Below are positions 37,728 through 46,529 of a DNA stretch of 64,000 nucleotides, piece after piece (position 1 is the first letter of the stretch; every line of letters begins with the position of its first letter). The stretch comes from Desulfobacter sp. (GTDB taxonomy: Bacteria; Desulfobacterota; Desulfobacteria; Desulfobacterales; Desulfobacteraceae): NCBI GenBank assembly GCA_028768545.1, contig CP054838.1:1853501-1917500 (forward strand), given 5' to 3'. The position numbers and the translations under genes are program-made. The notes under the pieces are model-generated. The model did not search any database and had not been told where the DNA came from. It was given only the letters and a program-made list of their open reading frames with translations.

Positions 37728-39278
37728 ATGATTAAAATACTGACAAAACTGCAACAGAATCTTGTTTATGCCATACCGGTATCCATGCTGATAGGGTTGA
37801 TCGGCGGCGGATTTCTCTTTGATGCCAAACCATTGAAACAATTTATCATACCGATCACCTTTTTGATGATCTATCCCATGATGACAACATTAAACGTTAA
37901 AACCATCTTCAAGGGCAGGGACACCAAACTGCAGGTCACCACCCAATTGATCAACTTTATTTTGATCCCGATCATTGTCTTTGCCTTGGGTAAAATCTTT
38001 TTTTCAGGACTGGATCCAAAATATGGGCTCTGGGCTGTTGCCCTGTTTTTGATCGGTGTCCTTCCCGCTTCCGGCATGACCATTTCATGGACCGGATTTG
38101 CAAAAGGAAATAAAGAGGCTGCAACAAAAATGCTGATTTTCGGTCTGATCATCGGTTCCATGGCCGCCCCTGTCTACACCAAAGTATTCATGGGCGCAAC
38201 GGTCGACGTTGATATGGTCCATATGTTCCAGCAAATCTGTATCTTTGTGTTTATCCCTTTAATTGCCGGTTTAACCACCCAGACATATCTTCGCAAAAAA
38301 CATGGGCAGCAGGCCTGGATGAATGTATATAAACCCAAATTCCCGCCTTTCTCTGCACTGGGGGTTATCATGATCGCTTTTGTTGCCATGTCTTTGAAGG
38401 CCAAAAATATCATTGCCAATCCTGCTGATCTGGTGACCATCCTGATACCCTTGACCGTATTTTACCTGATTTCTTACCTTGTATTGTCATTTATTGGGAA
38501 AATTATGTTTAAAAGGGAAGATGCCATTGCCATGGTGTATGGGGTGGTGATGCGTGATTTGTCCATAGCGCTTGCCATTGCCATGACCGCATTTGGCAAA
38601 GAGGGTTCCACCATCGCCCTTCTCATTGCCATGGCATACGTCATCCAGATTCAGTCTGCTGCCTGGTATGTCAAACTGACCAATAAAATATTCGGACCGC
38701 CTGCCAAAACGATTGATTCATCCCAGGCGGATATCTCCCCTGTCCACGTCCAACCGGATGAATCCGGGAAAGAGACCCTGGTGGTTGAAGAAATCAAAAA
38801 AATTTTGTTTGCTTCTGATATTTCGAGTACGGCAAAGTTCGCCTCCCGTTATGCATGCGGTATCGGTAATAAATATGATGCCCAGGTCTGGGTCATTCAT
38901 GTGATTCCGGATGTTCTGGACACGTATTCCAGTGAGGCCGGGTATGATATTTCCGCCCATGTGGATGCAAACCAGAAAAATGAATTTAACAAAGAGGCAA
39001 TTGAAACCGCCCAGCATCTGGTTCAAAAAAGAATCCGGGAAGAATCCAAAAAAGTGCTGGAACACTTTCCCCACTGTCCGCTTTCCGAAGAACGGGTCAT
39101 TATCAAGGCCGGTGATCCAGTGGAAAAAATTGTGACTGAGGCTGAAACAGGCGGGTTTGATCTGGTCATCATGGGAACCCATGGTCACAGGGATATTAAA
39201 GACCTGTTTGTCGGCAGTACCGCCAGTGGCGTTATCCAGACATCTAAAGTGCCGGTGCTGGTTGCCCGGCCATCATAA
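37728..39278 (+). CDS. ACR3/BASS-type transporter fused to a universal stress protein domain
   Basis: A 516-residue fusion. Residues about 1-330 have around ten membrane helices with the arsenite-efflux/bile-acid-symporter pattern (FLMIYPMMTTLNVK, LIGVLPASGMTISWTGFAKGN). Residues about 350-516 are a UspA domain (KKILFASDISSTAKFASRYA, the ATP-type motif GTHGHRDIKDLFVGSTASGVIQ). Unlike true ACR3 it lacks the conserved membrane cysteine found in the genuine ACR3 at 49648, so arsenite itself may not be the substrate. It follows the RACE gene by 70 bp in the same operon. The cytoplasmic Usp domain may couple transport to nucleotide or stress state (inference). Confidence 0.83.
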   Translation: MIKILTKLQQNLVYAIPVSMLIGLIGGGFLFDAKPLKQFIIPITFLMIYPMMTTLNVKTIFKGRDTKLQVTTQLINFILIPIIVFALGKIFFSGLDPKYGLWAVALFLIGVLPASGMTISWTGFAKGNKEAATKMLIFGLIIGSMAAPVYTKVFMGATVDVDMVHMFQQICIFVFIPLIAGLTTQTYLRKKHGQQAWMNVYKPKFPPFSALGVIMIAFVAMSLKAKNIIANPADLVTILIPLTVFYLISYLVLSFIGKIMFKREDAIAMVYGVVMRDLSIALAIAMTAFGKEGSTIALLIAMAYVIQIQSAAWYVKLTNKIFGPPAKTIDSSQADISPVHVQPDESGKETLVVEEIKKILFASDISSTAKFASRYACGIGNKYDAQVWVIHVIPDVLDTYSSEAGYDISAHVDANQKNEFNKEAIETAQHLVQKRIREESKKVLEHFPHCPLSEERVIIKAGDPVEKIVTEAETGGFDLVIMGTHGHRDIKDLFVGSTASGVIQTSKVPVLVARPS

Positions 39279-39318
39279 ACCATATAGACAACTATCCATA
39301 GAAAAAGGAAAATTAACC

Positions 39319-39963
39319 ATGAAATCTTTCAGTAATACAGCCATTGTGGCATGCGGAACGATGAGCCCGGAACTCAACCTCCTTAAAGCGGAAGGGTTCC
39401 TTGATACCTCGCACCTTTTCTATACAACGCCCGGACTTCACCAGGACATCAAAAAGTTGGAACACCAGTTGACAAAATTCATCGCCAAAGCAAAAGAGAG
39501 GGTCAGTGATGTTATTGTCGTGTACGGCGGTAAATACTGCTATGTCAATCCGGACAATCCCACCCGGCTGATGGAGACGATCATTTCTGAGCAGGGGCTT
39601 CATGTTAAAAGGGTCAAGGCCACCCATTGCATGGGGATGCTGGCCACCGACGGGGAAATGGAACAGATCAGACAGGAGGTCGCCGGAGGTGAGCCGGTCT
39701 GGTTCATGACTCCGGGATGGGTCAAGTACAAAACCGAGGTTTTCAAAGGCTGGGACAAGGGAATCGCCAATGAAAATTTTCCCCGGCATACCGGTGGCGC
39801 CGTTGTTCTGGACGGTATTGGATACCTGGACACCTATATGGAAGAAGACCCGGAATCCTTTCTGGACTATTGCGACTGGATGGGTATCCCGATGCAAGCC
39901 TATCCCATCACCCTGGACCGGTTCAAAGGCCTTTTGCTCGACGAGCTTCTGCAAATTGAATAA
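39319..39963 (+). CDS. DUF1638 protein
   Basis: A 214-residue protein that I recognise as DUF1638: IVACGTMSPELNLL at the start, VVYGGKYCYV, KATHCMGMLA and the C-terminal WMGIPMQAYPITLDRFKGLL. From general knowledge, DUF1638 genes tend to occur next to corrinoid methyltransferase and RACE genes in methanogens and sulfate reducers, but no function is firmly established to my knowledge. Conserved Cys (ACGT, YCYV, HCMG) could ligate a metal. It lies 40 bp after the transporter-Usp gene with an AAAAGGAAAA ribosome site and precedes a flavodoxin. Confidence 0.75.
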   Translation: MKSFSNTAIVACGTMSPELNLLKAEGFLDTSHLFYTTPGLHQDIKKLEHQLTKFIAKAKERVSDVIVVYGGKYCYVNPDNPTRLMETIISEQGLHVKRVKATHCMGMLATDGEMEQIRQEVAGGEPVWFMTPGWVKYKTEVFKGWDKGIANENFPRHTGGAVVLDGIGYLDTYMEEDPESFLDYCDWMGIPMQAYPITLDRFKGLLLDELLQIE

Positions 39964-40013
39964 CACCATACCATGACCATACTTTTTATTTTTTTTATAT
40001 ATGGAGGCGTAAT

Positions 40014-40499
40014 ATGAAATCATTGATCATTTATTCAAGTCAGTCAGGCAATACCCAAAAACTTGCACAGGCAGTTTACGATAATATAAAAGGAGAAAAA
40101 AAGATAACGGCCGTTGAACAGGCCTCGCCCAACTGCGAGGGTTATGACCTTGTTGGCGTGGGATTCTGGCTTCAGGCCGGAAAGCCCGATCCCAAAACCT
40201 TAAAATTTCTGGACGATTTTAACGGCAGCGGCAAGGTGTTTTTCTTTGCCACCCATGGGGCGGCCCAGGACTCTGACCATGCTAAAAATGCCATGGATCA
40301 CGCCACTGGATTTCTAAGGGACGACCAGGTTGCCGGCACCTTTTCATGCCAGGGAGAGGTCAATCCCAAGGTGCTTGCAAAGGTGAGGCAAAAGGATACC
40401 CCACCGGTATGGATCAATGATGCCGATGATGCTGTTGGCCACCCCGACGATGGGGATATCCAGAAATTGGTTGTCATGGTGAAGGCCATTGGGATGTGA
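40014..40499 (+). CDS. Flavodoxin-family protein
   Basis: A 161-residue protein with the FMN phosphate loop YSSQSGNTQKLAQAV at the N-terminus, a WLQAGKPDPKTLKFL loop and FFATHGAAQDSDHA, which resembles the BilS-type and methanogen flavodoxin families. It would carry low-potential electrons, and is a plausible electron donor for the RACE-type activator in the same operon. It is the last gene; a perfect hairpin terminator follows 20 bp later. GGAGG lies just upstream of the start. Confidence 0.85.
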   Translation: MKSLIIYSSQSGNTQKLAQAVYDNIKGEKKITAVEQASPNCEGYDLVGVGFWLQAGKPDPKTLKFLDDFNGSGKVFFFATHGAAQDSDHAKNAMDHATGFLRDDQVAGTFSCQGEVNPKVLAKVRQKDTPPVWINDADDAVGHPDDGDIQKLVVMVKAIGM

Positions 40500-40518
40500 C
40501 GCTGCCCGCATTCACTAT

Positions 40519-40556
40519 TCAGGCCTGTGCAAAAGCTGCACAGGCCTGATTTTTTT
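40519..40556 (+). terminator. Rho-independent terminator after the trx-RACE-flavodoxin operon
   Basis: The arms TCAGGCCTGTGCA (40519-40531) and TGCACAGGCCTGA (40537-40549) are perfectly complementary over 13 bp with a 5-nt loop, and are followed by seven T residues. Confidence 0.93.
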
Positions 40557-40687
40557 ATGACTGCCGGCCCGGCCTTTGAAAGCGGCGGCAGCCTTGCTGC
40601 CTTCTTTTGATAATCCTTGGGGGGAATTGGAATAATAGACCGGATCATAGAATAGGTAATGGGCCTAACGGGCGCCTGCCACTGTGC

Positions 40688-41533
40688 CTATACTCCCAGA
40701 ATTTTTTTCAGCAAGGATCTAAGATCTGTAACATAAAAAGAAATACCCTGGTAAGGCTCAAGGTCTGCAATATCGGACATCATTACCAAAGGAAGCTTAG
40801 CGTCATCCGGGTGGTCACTGCCGTGAATCGTACCGTGCCCGGCATGGTCGCTGATGATGATAATGAGATAACCGGGGTGAGAAATAACCTGTTCAATCAA
40901 GGGTCCTAGGCTTTTGTCTATGAAAAATAGTTCTTCCATGTATTCTGGTGACAGCCAGCCGGCTATCGGCCCAACCCGGTCAAGCCCGCTGATATGAAGG
41001 AAACAAAATTTTTTTGGGTCAGTGTTTTTAAAAAAAGAATCAGCAAGCTCAACGGTAAAATCCCGATCCAACTGATGGGTATCCACATCCCTGGATACCA
41101 GGTAGCCCAGCTTTTGCTTGGCGTAAAAGAAAGCGGTTGTAAATCCCCTGGATTTTGCGTCAGTGAAAATGGTTGGCCCGGTAACGGTCTTTTCCCCCGG
41201 CTGCCAGGAGTTATCCATTCTTCCGACCTCTGGCCCTGTGCCTGTGAACATGGCGGCATGGCTTAAAAGGGTCAGGGGAGGAACCGTGCTCTGCCCTTTA
41301 AGGGTATACCTCCCTTTTTTCATGAGAGAATAAATATTGGGGGATTGGGTTTGGCTTAAGGCCTCCGGGTGCAGGGCATCAATGGAAACGATGAGTATAT
41401 AATTCGGCTCTCCCTTATTTTTATTTGTGACAGCAGGGGATTGATCCGGCCTGCACCCCGGACAAGTGATCACAACACAGCAAATCAGCAAGTTGAATAA
41501 AAATCGAATCATTTGTCTTGTCTTTCTCCCCAT
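40688..41533 (-). CDS. Alkaline-phosphatase-superfamily (phosphodiesterase/nucleotide pyrophosphatase-like) secreted protein
   Basis: Start ATG 41533 gives 281 residues with an N-terminal secretion signal (IRFLFNLLICCVVITCPGC; the last Cys could be a lipoprotein attachment site). The alkaline phosphatase fold is shown by YILIVSIDALHPEALSQ (first metal Asp), TVPPLTLLSHAAMFTG with a Thr nucleophile region, and the late IIISDHAGHGTIHGSDH (Asp-His-His metal ligands). Such enzymes cleave phosphate mono- or diesters outside the cytoplasm. It is the last gene of the minus-strand redox/arsenic run, following the TauE gene closely. Whether it belongs to the same transcript functionally is unclear. Confidence 0.72.
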   Translation of the reverse strand: MGRKTRQMIRFLFNLLICCVVITCPGCRPDQSPAVTNKNKGEPNYILIVSIDALHPEALSQTQSPNIYSLMKKGRYTLKGQSTVPPLTLLSHAAMFTGTGPEVGRMDNSWQPGEKTVTGPTIFTDAKSRGFTTAFFYAKQKLGYLVSRDVDTHQLDRDFTVELADSFFKNTDPKKFCFLHISGLDRVGPIAGWLSPEYMEELFFIDKSLGPLIEQVISHPGYLIIIISDHAGHGTIHGSDHPDDAKLPLVMMSDIADLEPYQGISFYVTDLRSLLKKILGV

Positions 41534-41547
41534 TGAACAAAGGCTGT

Positions 41548-42297
41548 CTAGGCCATGGTCCATAAAAACTTGATCCCGATAAGTATTAAAACGCAGCATA
41601 GCAGCCGCTTAACGCTTTGGGGCGTCATCTTTTTTTGCATGACCCGGGTGCCCATATATCCCCCGGTCCAGGCCGCCAGCCCTGCAAAAACAAGAATTTT
41701 AACGGACACCGATCCCATGGCAGCATAGGTTACAAATGCCGAAAACGATGAAAAAGGCACTGAAAATGCTGTGACCATGGCCACTTTCTTTGGGTTGAAT
41801 CCCTGGATCACCATCAGGGGCGAAATAATGCCGCCCCCGCCAACACCAAGAAGCCCTGAGACAAACCCGGCCAGTACGCCGACACCCAAGGGGCCTGAAA
41901 CCGGACGGTCTTTTCGGTATTGGTCTGCATATTTTGAACCCTTGAAAAAAATCATCATGGAACCGGAAAAGAATAAAAAACCGATGAAAATTATCAGCAG
42001 GGTTTGTGTGGGCAAAAAATGGCCGGCCCAGGCGCCCACGGGTGCCATTACAATGGATGAGGCAATGATGGGAAGGCCCAAGCGTACGTCCAGCTTTTTT
42101 TCCCTGAAATTGGACCAGGTGGCCCCGAGCATGCTCACGCAGTTGACAAAGAGCCCTGTGGGCCGGGCCAGGTTAAAGGGAACACCGACCCAGGATAAAG
42201 CGGGAATGAGAACAACAGCCGACCCCACACCTCCCAGAGCAAAAAGGAAACTTAAACCGAATGCAAGAAAAACAATAATAAGAATATGAGATTCCAT
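41548..42297 (-). CDS. TauE/SafE-family anion exporter
   Basis: A 249-residue membrane protein with about eight helices and the family motifs GGVGSAVVLIPAL near the N-terminus and LLGVGGGGIISPLMV in the middle. Members export sulfite, thiosulfate or organosulfonates, or import sulfur compounds. Next to a rhodanese gene and a set of redox proteins, a sulfur-anion role is likely. It starts 73 bp after the rhodanese gene on the same strand. Confidence 0.87.
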   Translation of the reverse strand: MESHILIIVFLAFGLSFLFALGGVGSAVVLIPALSWVGVPFNLARPTGLFVNCVSMLGATWSNFREKKLDVRLGLPIIASSIVMAPVGAWAGHFLPTQTLLIIFIGFLFFSGSMMIFFKGSKYADQYRKDRPVSGPLGVGVLAGFVSGLLGVGGGGIISPLMVIQGFNPKKVAMVTAFSVPFSSFSAFVTYAAMGSVSVKILVFAGLAAWTGGYMGTRVMQKKMTPQSVKRLLCCVLILIGIKFLWTMA

Positions 42298-42370
42298 TTT
42301 AACTGTCCTTTACCATGGAAAAAATACCGGCAGGCGGTTTCCCCCGTTGCCTGCCGGTATGGATATCAGT

Positions 42371-42745
42371 TTACATTTTGGCCAGAGGACCGGGCTTGAA
42401 TGCCAGGGCCATATCCTCGGAAGAGGCCGTCAGTCCCTTTACTTCTTCATATCCGTTGGCCAAAAGATATGTGTAGGCCATGGCCCCCCGGAATACCGAG
42501 GAGCAAAAGGTGATGACAAATTTATCCATAGGGACCTCACCCAGCCGGTCCGGCAGTTCATTTAGAGGAATGTTCAGTGCAAAGGGGAAAGAATGATATT
42601 TGACCTCCTCGTGGGTTCGGACATCCAGGAAGAGAAAATGATCGTTGCCGAGCACCTTGCGCATCCCTTCGATGCTCATGCCGTGCTCGCCGGACCCGAA
42701 AAACTGAAAATCCATTTCCTTAAATACCTGATTCAGATCGTTCAT
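42371..42745 (-). CDS. Single-domain rhodanese
   Basis: ATG 42745 is preceded by AAGGAGACAATAGAC, so the open frame further upstream is not used. The 124-residue protein has a rhodanese domain: FLFLDVRTHEEVKYHSFPFALNIPLNEL, then the active loop ITFCSSVFRGA with the catalytic Cys. It is cytoplasmic and would transfer or carry persulfide sulfur. It lies between the Fe-S protein gene and the TauE exporter gene. Confidence 0.88.
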   Translation of the reverse strand: MNDLNQVFKEMDFQFFGSGEHGMSIEGMRKVLGNDHFLFLDVRTHEEVKYHSFPFALNIPLNELPDRLGEVPMDKFVITFCSSVFRGAMAYTYLLANGYEEVKGLTASSEDMALAFKPGPLAKM

Positions 42746-42978
42746 GTCTATTGTCTCCTTTAAGTTATCTATTAGTGATTGTACGTTGATGTAAATGTCT
42801 GTGGGCCAGCCAAACAAGGCCGGCCCACTATGCCGGAATAGAAAATAAATTAAAATCGCTTCAATGATTATCCTGATGGTGTGGCGGGTTCATTTTTTTT
42901 TAATGTCATTCTATGCTCCCCGGGGTTTTTTGGGGTCTCTATGGTTCATCTTTTCATTTAAAGGCTGGCTTTGTCCTT

Positions 42979-43503
42979 TTAATAGTCCAGATTGAACTGT
43001 TTCATATACCGGGATAATTTATCTCGCTGTGGTGGACTCATCCCAGGGCAATCCTGCCCCCCTTTTGCCCCTTCAGCCACCTTTGTGGCAAAAACCATGC
43101 ATGTTGGGTCCCCGCAATCTTTGCAGTTGGTTTTGGGCAGTAGCTTTAAAATTTCAATAATACCCGGCTTGGGCATTCCTTGAGTACTGGGCTCGATGTT
43201 CTCTTTGTCCTCCCAGGCCGCATTGATTTCATTTTTTAGCCATTCGACAATTTTCCGGGCTTCGATTTCATCTTTTAAGGCATTGACGGCAATTTTATTG
43301 CCATGGACGGTAATCAATTTGCCCTGGGCCCGGAAGGTGACTGTCGGCGGGTTTTGCAGGTATTCAAATCCGCCGAGGACGGTGTTAAGGTATGGAAGAA
43401 CCTTGCTGACATCCTGTTGAAGATGGGCAAAACAATGCACGCCTTTTGCATCGGCCTGGCATTTTGATTTGAATATCTCAAGGCTGTAATTTTTTAAAAG
43501 CAT
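42979..43503 (-). CDS. Fe-S-binding protein (domain as in CO dehydrogenase/acetyl-CoA synthase gamma subunit)
   Basis: A 174-residue protein. The C-terminal part LPKTNCKDCGDPTCMVFATKVAEGAKGGQDCP is the four-cysteine [4Fe-4S] domain known from the N-terminus of the corrinoid iron-sulfur protein large subunit and electron-transport Rnf proteins. The N-terminal ~110 residues, including ITVHGNKIAVN, are not recognised by me. Stand-alone versions of this protein occur in permease/thioredoxin clusters of anaerobes. It lies 18 bp after the end of the interrupted ccdA gene and probably shared a transcript with it before the insertion. Confidence 0.8.
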   Translation of the reverse strand: MLLKNYSLEIFKSKCQADAKGVHCFAHLQQDVSKVLPYLNTVLGGFEYLQNPPTVTFRAQGKLITVHGNKIAVNALKDEIEARKIVEWLKNEINAAWEDKENIEPSTQGMPKPGIIEILKLLPKTNCKDCGDPTCMVFATKVAEGAKGGQDCPGMSPPQRDKLSRYMKQFNLDY

Positions 43504-43889
43504 CTATCTGTCCTATGGGATCAATAATCGTCATTTAATTCAAAAAAGGGGTGATGATAAAATATCCGCCTAAACAGGCGATGGTTGCTCCGGCAAGTTT
43601 TCTGAACCATGTTCCGGCGGAGTTCCATTTGCTGTTTTCCAGCAGTTTTTTCACCGCTGCGGTGGAACTGCCGGCAATGACGATTGGGATACAATGCCCC
43701 ACAGCAAAAAGGGTGATCAGAATGACGCCCGTGGCGATTTTTTCCTGAACGGTGATGATGGCCAGTATCGGGGCAATAAACCCGAATGGGGCGCATTCCC
43801 ATTTTCCCGGTTTTAAAAAGGCCTGTCTTTTAGAGCAAAAAGAATGATATCCTCTGTTACGCTAAAATGAACATAAATGGATTGTGCTA

Positions 43890-45289
43890 ATGAAGAAAGC
43901 TGAAGATTGTAATACTGTTGATGAAGTCCTTGCATGCCTCAAAGAACTGGAAGAAGATCCAAATCGCTTGGTTCGTAACGCTAACGAATTAGAACAAATG
44001 GAGCAGGAAATCCTTGAGTATACAAATCGGATAAGCGCCTTTTTTTTAAAAAAAAGATCCAGGCCTCAGTAGATTCCTCTGAACAGGTCGACCAAGAAAA
44101 AGAATTGATGTCCAATTGGCCGGGACGGATGAAAAGCGAAGGGCTTGAGACCGTTTGGATTCAGCTTTGTACAGATAGTTCGGTTGATATTCATGTTCGA
44201 TACTATCGAAGGTCCTGTGACCGCCGAAAAGGAAAAAGATATAAAGGTGCATACGCTGGCTTAATCCTTCTTGGAATCCATGATCGCTGCTCGCCTGCTT
44301 TGGCTTCTATGGTGAGTTCTTGGTCAGCCTTATTAAGTTCTTTTGAAGAAGTCCGTCAAGTGCTTTGTGACCGTGGGATGACGTTGGGTATAAAGGTCAT
44401 CCGTAAACTGACCTATCGGTACGCAGAGCGGGCTCGAGCCGAACAACAAGCGGGCCGAATCCCATTAAATGATAGAGATTTACTTGAAGGGCGGCGAGTC
44501 GTTATCAGCACTGATGGTGGCCGCACTCGGCTCAGAGAGAAGAAAAGGGGACCAAAAACCCAAAAGGATAGAACCCGATTTCGTGGGGCATGGCGAGAAC
44601 CCAAGCTTTTGATCATTTATGTAGTGGACGCCCATGGAAAACAAGAAAAAAGCTTTTCACCATTTATTGATGGCTGTTTCAATGGACCGGATGGTGTATT
44701 CCACTTGTTAAAGGGTTATTTGAACTCCCTTCATATTCAGAACTCAGACAAAATACTGTTTGTTGCAGATGGGGCACATTGGATTTGGAATCGAATCCCC
44801 GGACTGCTAAAAGCATTGGGTTTGGCTCCTGAGCGTGTGTATGAACTTCTCGATTTCTACCATGCAGTTGAGCATCTGGGTACAGTAGCAGGCTTAAGGA
44901 AGACCTGGTCATCCAAGGAACGCAAACGCTGGGTATCGAAGCAGCGAGGTCTTCTGCTGAAGGGAAAGGCGATTGAGGTGGTACAGGCCGTCCAGAAGCT
45001 TTGTAGAGGCAGAAACAGTAAGGCTATCAAGACGGAACGGGATTATTTTGTGCGCAATGAACTGAGGCTTAATTTCTCAACTGTAAAAGCGTTGAACTTA
45101 CCTATTGGCAGCGGTGCTATTGAAAGTTCGATTCGGAGAGTCGTGAATTTACGTCTTAAAGGTCCATGCATCTTTTGGTATCGGGAGAATGCAGAAAAAA
45201 TGATTATGCTGCGATCATTTTATAAAGCAGGGCGTTGGAACTGCCTGAAGCAGATGGCAAACATGCACAATCCAGTGCCAGCGGTATAA
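43890..45289 (+). CDS. ISKra4-family transposase, probably made by -1 ribosomal frameshifting
   Basis: ATG 43890 opens a short frame to 44072 (KAEDCNTVDEVLACLKELEED). The long frame, which runs to 45289, lies at -1 and continues the protein through KKIQASVDSSEQVDQEKELM. Its catalytic core has STDGGRTRLREKK (first Asp), FVADGAHWIWNRI (second Asp), LLDFYHAVEHLG and IGSGAIESSIRRVVNLRLKG (Glu), the ISKra4 pattern. At the junction the run T8-A8 contains the slippery heptamer T TTA AAA in the correct frame. Given the intact ends, this is more likely programmed frameshifting than damage. ISKra4 relatives with two frames are known. Confidence 0.85.
44045..44056 (+). promoter_or_regulatory. Candidate -1 programmed frameshift site
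   Basis: The zero-frame codons are TTA at 44046 then AAA, AAA, preceded by T, giving T TTA AAA and also A AAA AAA within the T8-A8 run. The upstream frame stops 18 bp later at 44070-44072, and the downstream transposase frame is the -1 frame. Confidence 0.65.
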
Positions 45290-45788
45290 CCGGGAAAATG
45301 GGAATGCGCCCCCCGAATGTGCACGACCCGGACAAGACACCATAGGCAAGGCCGAGAACAAAGGCCCCCCATTTTCCCTTGGGATTTAACTTGTACAATA
45401 CCTCGCCTGACATGGTGCATTTTTCAACGCCGAGCATTCCCAGTGCCACCCAGATCAGGATCATGCCGACCAGGATCTGCCAGTAGCTGCCCACATCCCC
45501 CAGCATCCGCCCCAGCAGGGCGCAGGCAATGCCGACCAAAGCAATGGTGATAAAAAGCCCTGTTGTAAATAGAACGGAATAGATGCCTGCCTGTTTGGGC
45601 TGCACCATTTTTTCCTGACCGCCCACATATCCGACGATCAAAGGGATGGACGCCAGATGGCAGGGGCTGAACAACACACTGATCACCCCCCACAAAAAGC
45701 AGCCTGCGGCAGCAATGGCGGCACCGCCTGTCATCCATTGATTCACCGTTAAAAATATAGAATCCAGCATAAAATTATCCTTATCAAT

Positions 45789-46178
45789 TTACAGGTCGGG
45801 TTGATCAACACCCATTTTTGTCATCTGGTTGATAATGGGTTTTTCATCCAAAAAACCGACGTGGCGGTAGACCTCTTCCCCTTTTTTATTGAAAAAAATC
45901 TGGGTCGGGATCGTCCAGATCTTAAACCTGGACGCCTGCTCCCGATTTTCCCACACATCGATAAAAATGATGTCGGCCTTTCCGTCATAGGCCTTCTCAA
46001 GTTTGACCATAATCGGTGCCATCTTCTTGCAGGGGATACATTTTTTTGCCCCAAGGTCGACCATGGTCACCTTACCTATTTCCGGAATTTTGGAAAAATC
46101 CCGGGCAGACGCCATGGGAGCGAGCAGAAAAACCGAAATAGCCGTGAGAAAAATACATTTATTTATATGGTTCAACAT
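45789..46178 (-). CDS. Periplasmic thioredoxin-fold protein (CIPC active site)
   Basis: A 129-residue protein with a signal peptide (LTAISVFLLAPMASARD) and a thioredoxin core: KCIPCKKMAPIMVKLEKAY, IIFIDVWENREQASRF, WTIPTQIFF with the cis-Pro. It is exported and would receive electrons from CcdA, encoded 18 bp downstream. The pair makes a transmembrane thiol-reduction system within the permease operon. Confidence 0.9.
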   Translation of the reverse strand: MLNHINKCIFLTAISVFLLAPMASARDFSKIPEIGKVTMVDLGAKKCIPCKKMAPIMVKLEKAYDGKADIIFIDVWENREQASRFKIWTIPTQIFFNKKGEEVYRHVGFLDEKPIINQMTKMGVDQPDL

Positions 46179-46208
46179 GATGCTTTCCTTTGTTTGAAAA
46201 TGACCTGG

Positions 46209-46442
46209 TTATTTTTCCAGCCAGGACAATATATCTGCTTTTTTAGGCACTTTTCCCGAACATTTGACCTTACCGTCCACAATGACCGAGGGGGTGCCGA
46301 AAACACCGTATGAGGCGATCTGCATCATATCACTGACCTTTTCCACGCTGGCATCCACCCCTGTTTCCTCAACAGCTTCCCGGACCAGTTTTTCAGTCTT
46401 GGTGCATTTGGCGCATCCAGGTCCCAATACTTTGATTTCCAT
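46209..46442 (-). CDS. Small redox-active disulfide (thioredoxin-like) protein
   Basis: A 77-residue protein: MEIKVLGPGCAKCTKTEKLV with CxxC, then GVFGTPSVIVDGKVKCSG. It belongs to the MTH895-type mini-thioredoxins (redox-active disulfide protein 2 family), often encoded beside DUF318 permeases. AAGGAGTCAGAC gives the ribosome site. It is cytoplasmic and possibly donates electrons or delivers a bound metalloid to the permease encoded just upstream. Confidence 0.9.
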   Translation of the reverse strand: MEIKVLGPGCAKCTKTEKLVREAVEETGVDASVEKVSDMMQIASYGVFGTPSVIVDGKVKCSGKVPKKADILSWLEK

Positions 46443-46529
46443 GTCTGACTCCTTGTTTCTTTTTTAGTGTACTGCCAAGCCCGGGCTTGACCTATTATCT
46501 TATCATTTTGCTTTAATCGGCTGTCCGGA

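Larger units (their letters stand above)
43788..45312. mobile_element. ISKra4-family insertion sequence, 1,525 bp, with perfect 25-bp terminal inverted repeats
   Basis: The left end GGGGCGCATTCCCATTTTCC (43788 onwards, 25 bp to 43812) is repeated exactly in reverse complement at 45288-45312. The flanking CCGAAT at 43782-43787 and 45313-45318 is the target-site duplication (6 bp, or 7 if one ambiguous C is counted). The element lies inside ccdA and carries a transposase in two overlapping frames. Confidence 0.95.
43521..45770 (-). pseudogene. ccdA: CcdA-type cytochrome c biogenesis/thiol-reduction membrane protein, split by ISKra4 element
   Basis: The 5' part (45770 down to 45313) encodes a signal-anchor and five helices with CcdA landmarks (LFSPCHLASIPLIVGYVGG with the first redox Cys, GAFVLGLAYGVLSGSCTFG with the second). 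The 3' part (43787 down to 43521) continues GFIAPILAIITVQEKIATG, LFAVGHCIPIVIAG and the last helix. Removing the 1,525-bp element and one copy of its target duplication rejoins the frame exactly, giving GSCTFGFIAPIL. The insertion is therefore recent and clean. CcdA passes electrons across the membrane to periplasmic thioredoxins such as the protein encoded at 45789. Downstream genes may be affected by polarity. Confidence 0.93.

Noticed and set aside
43521-43802. Alternative-frame protein rich in His and Arg
   Set aside because: It is the out-of-frame shadow of the 3' part of ccdA.
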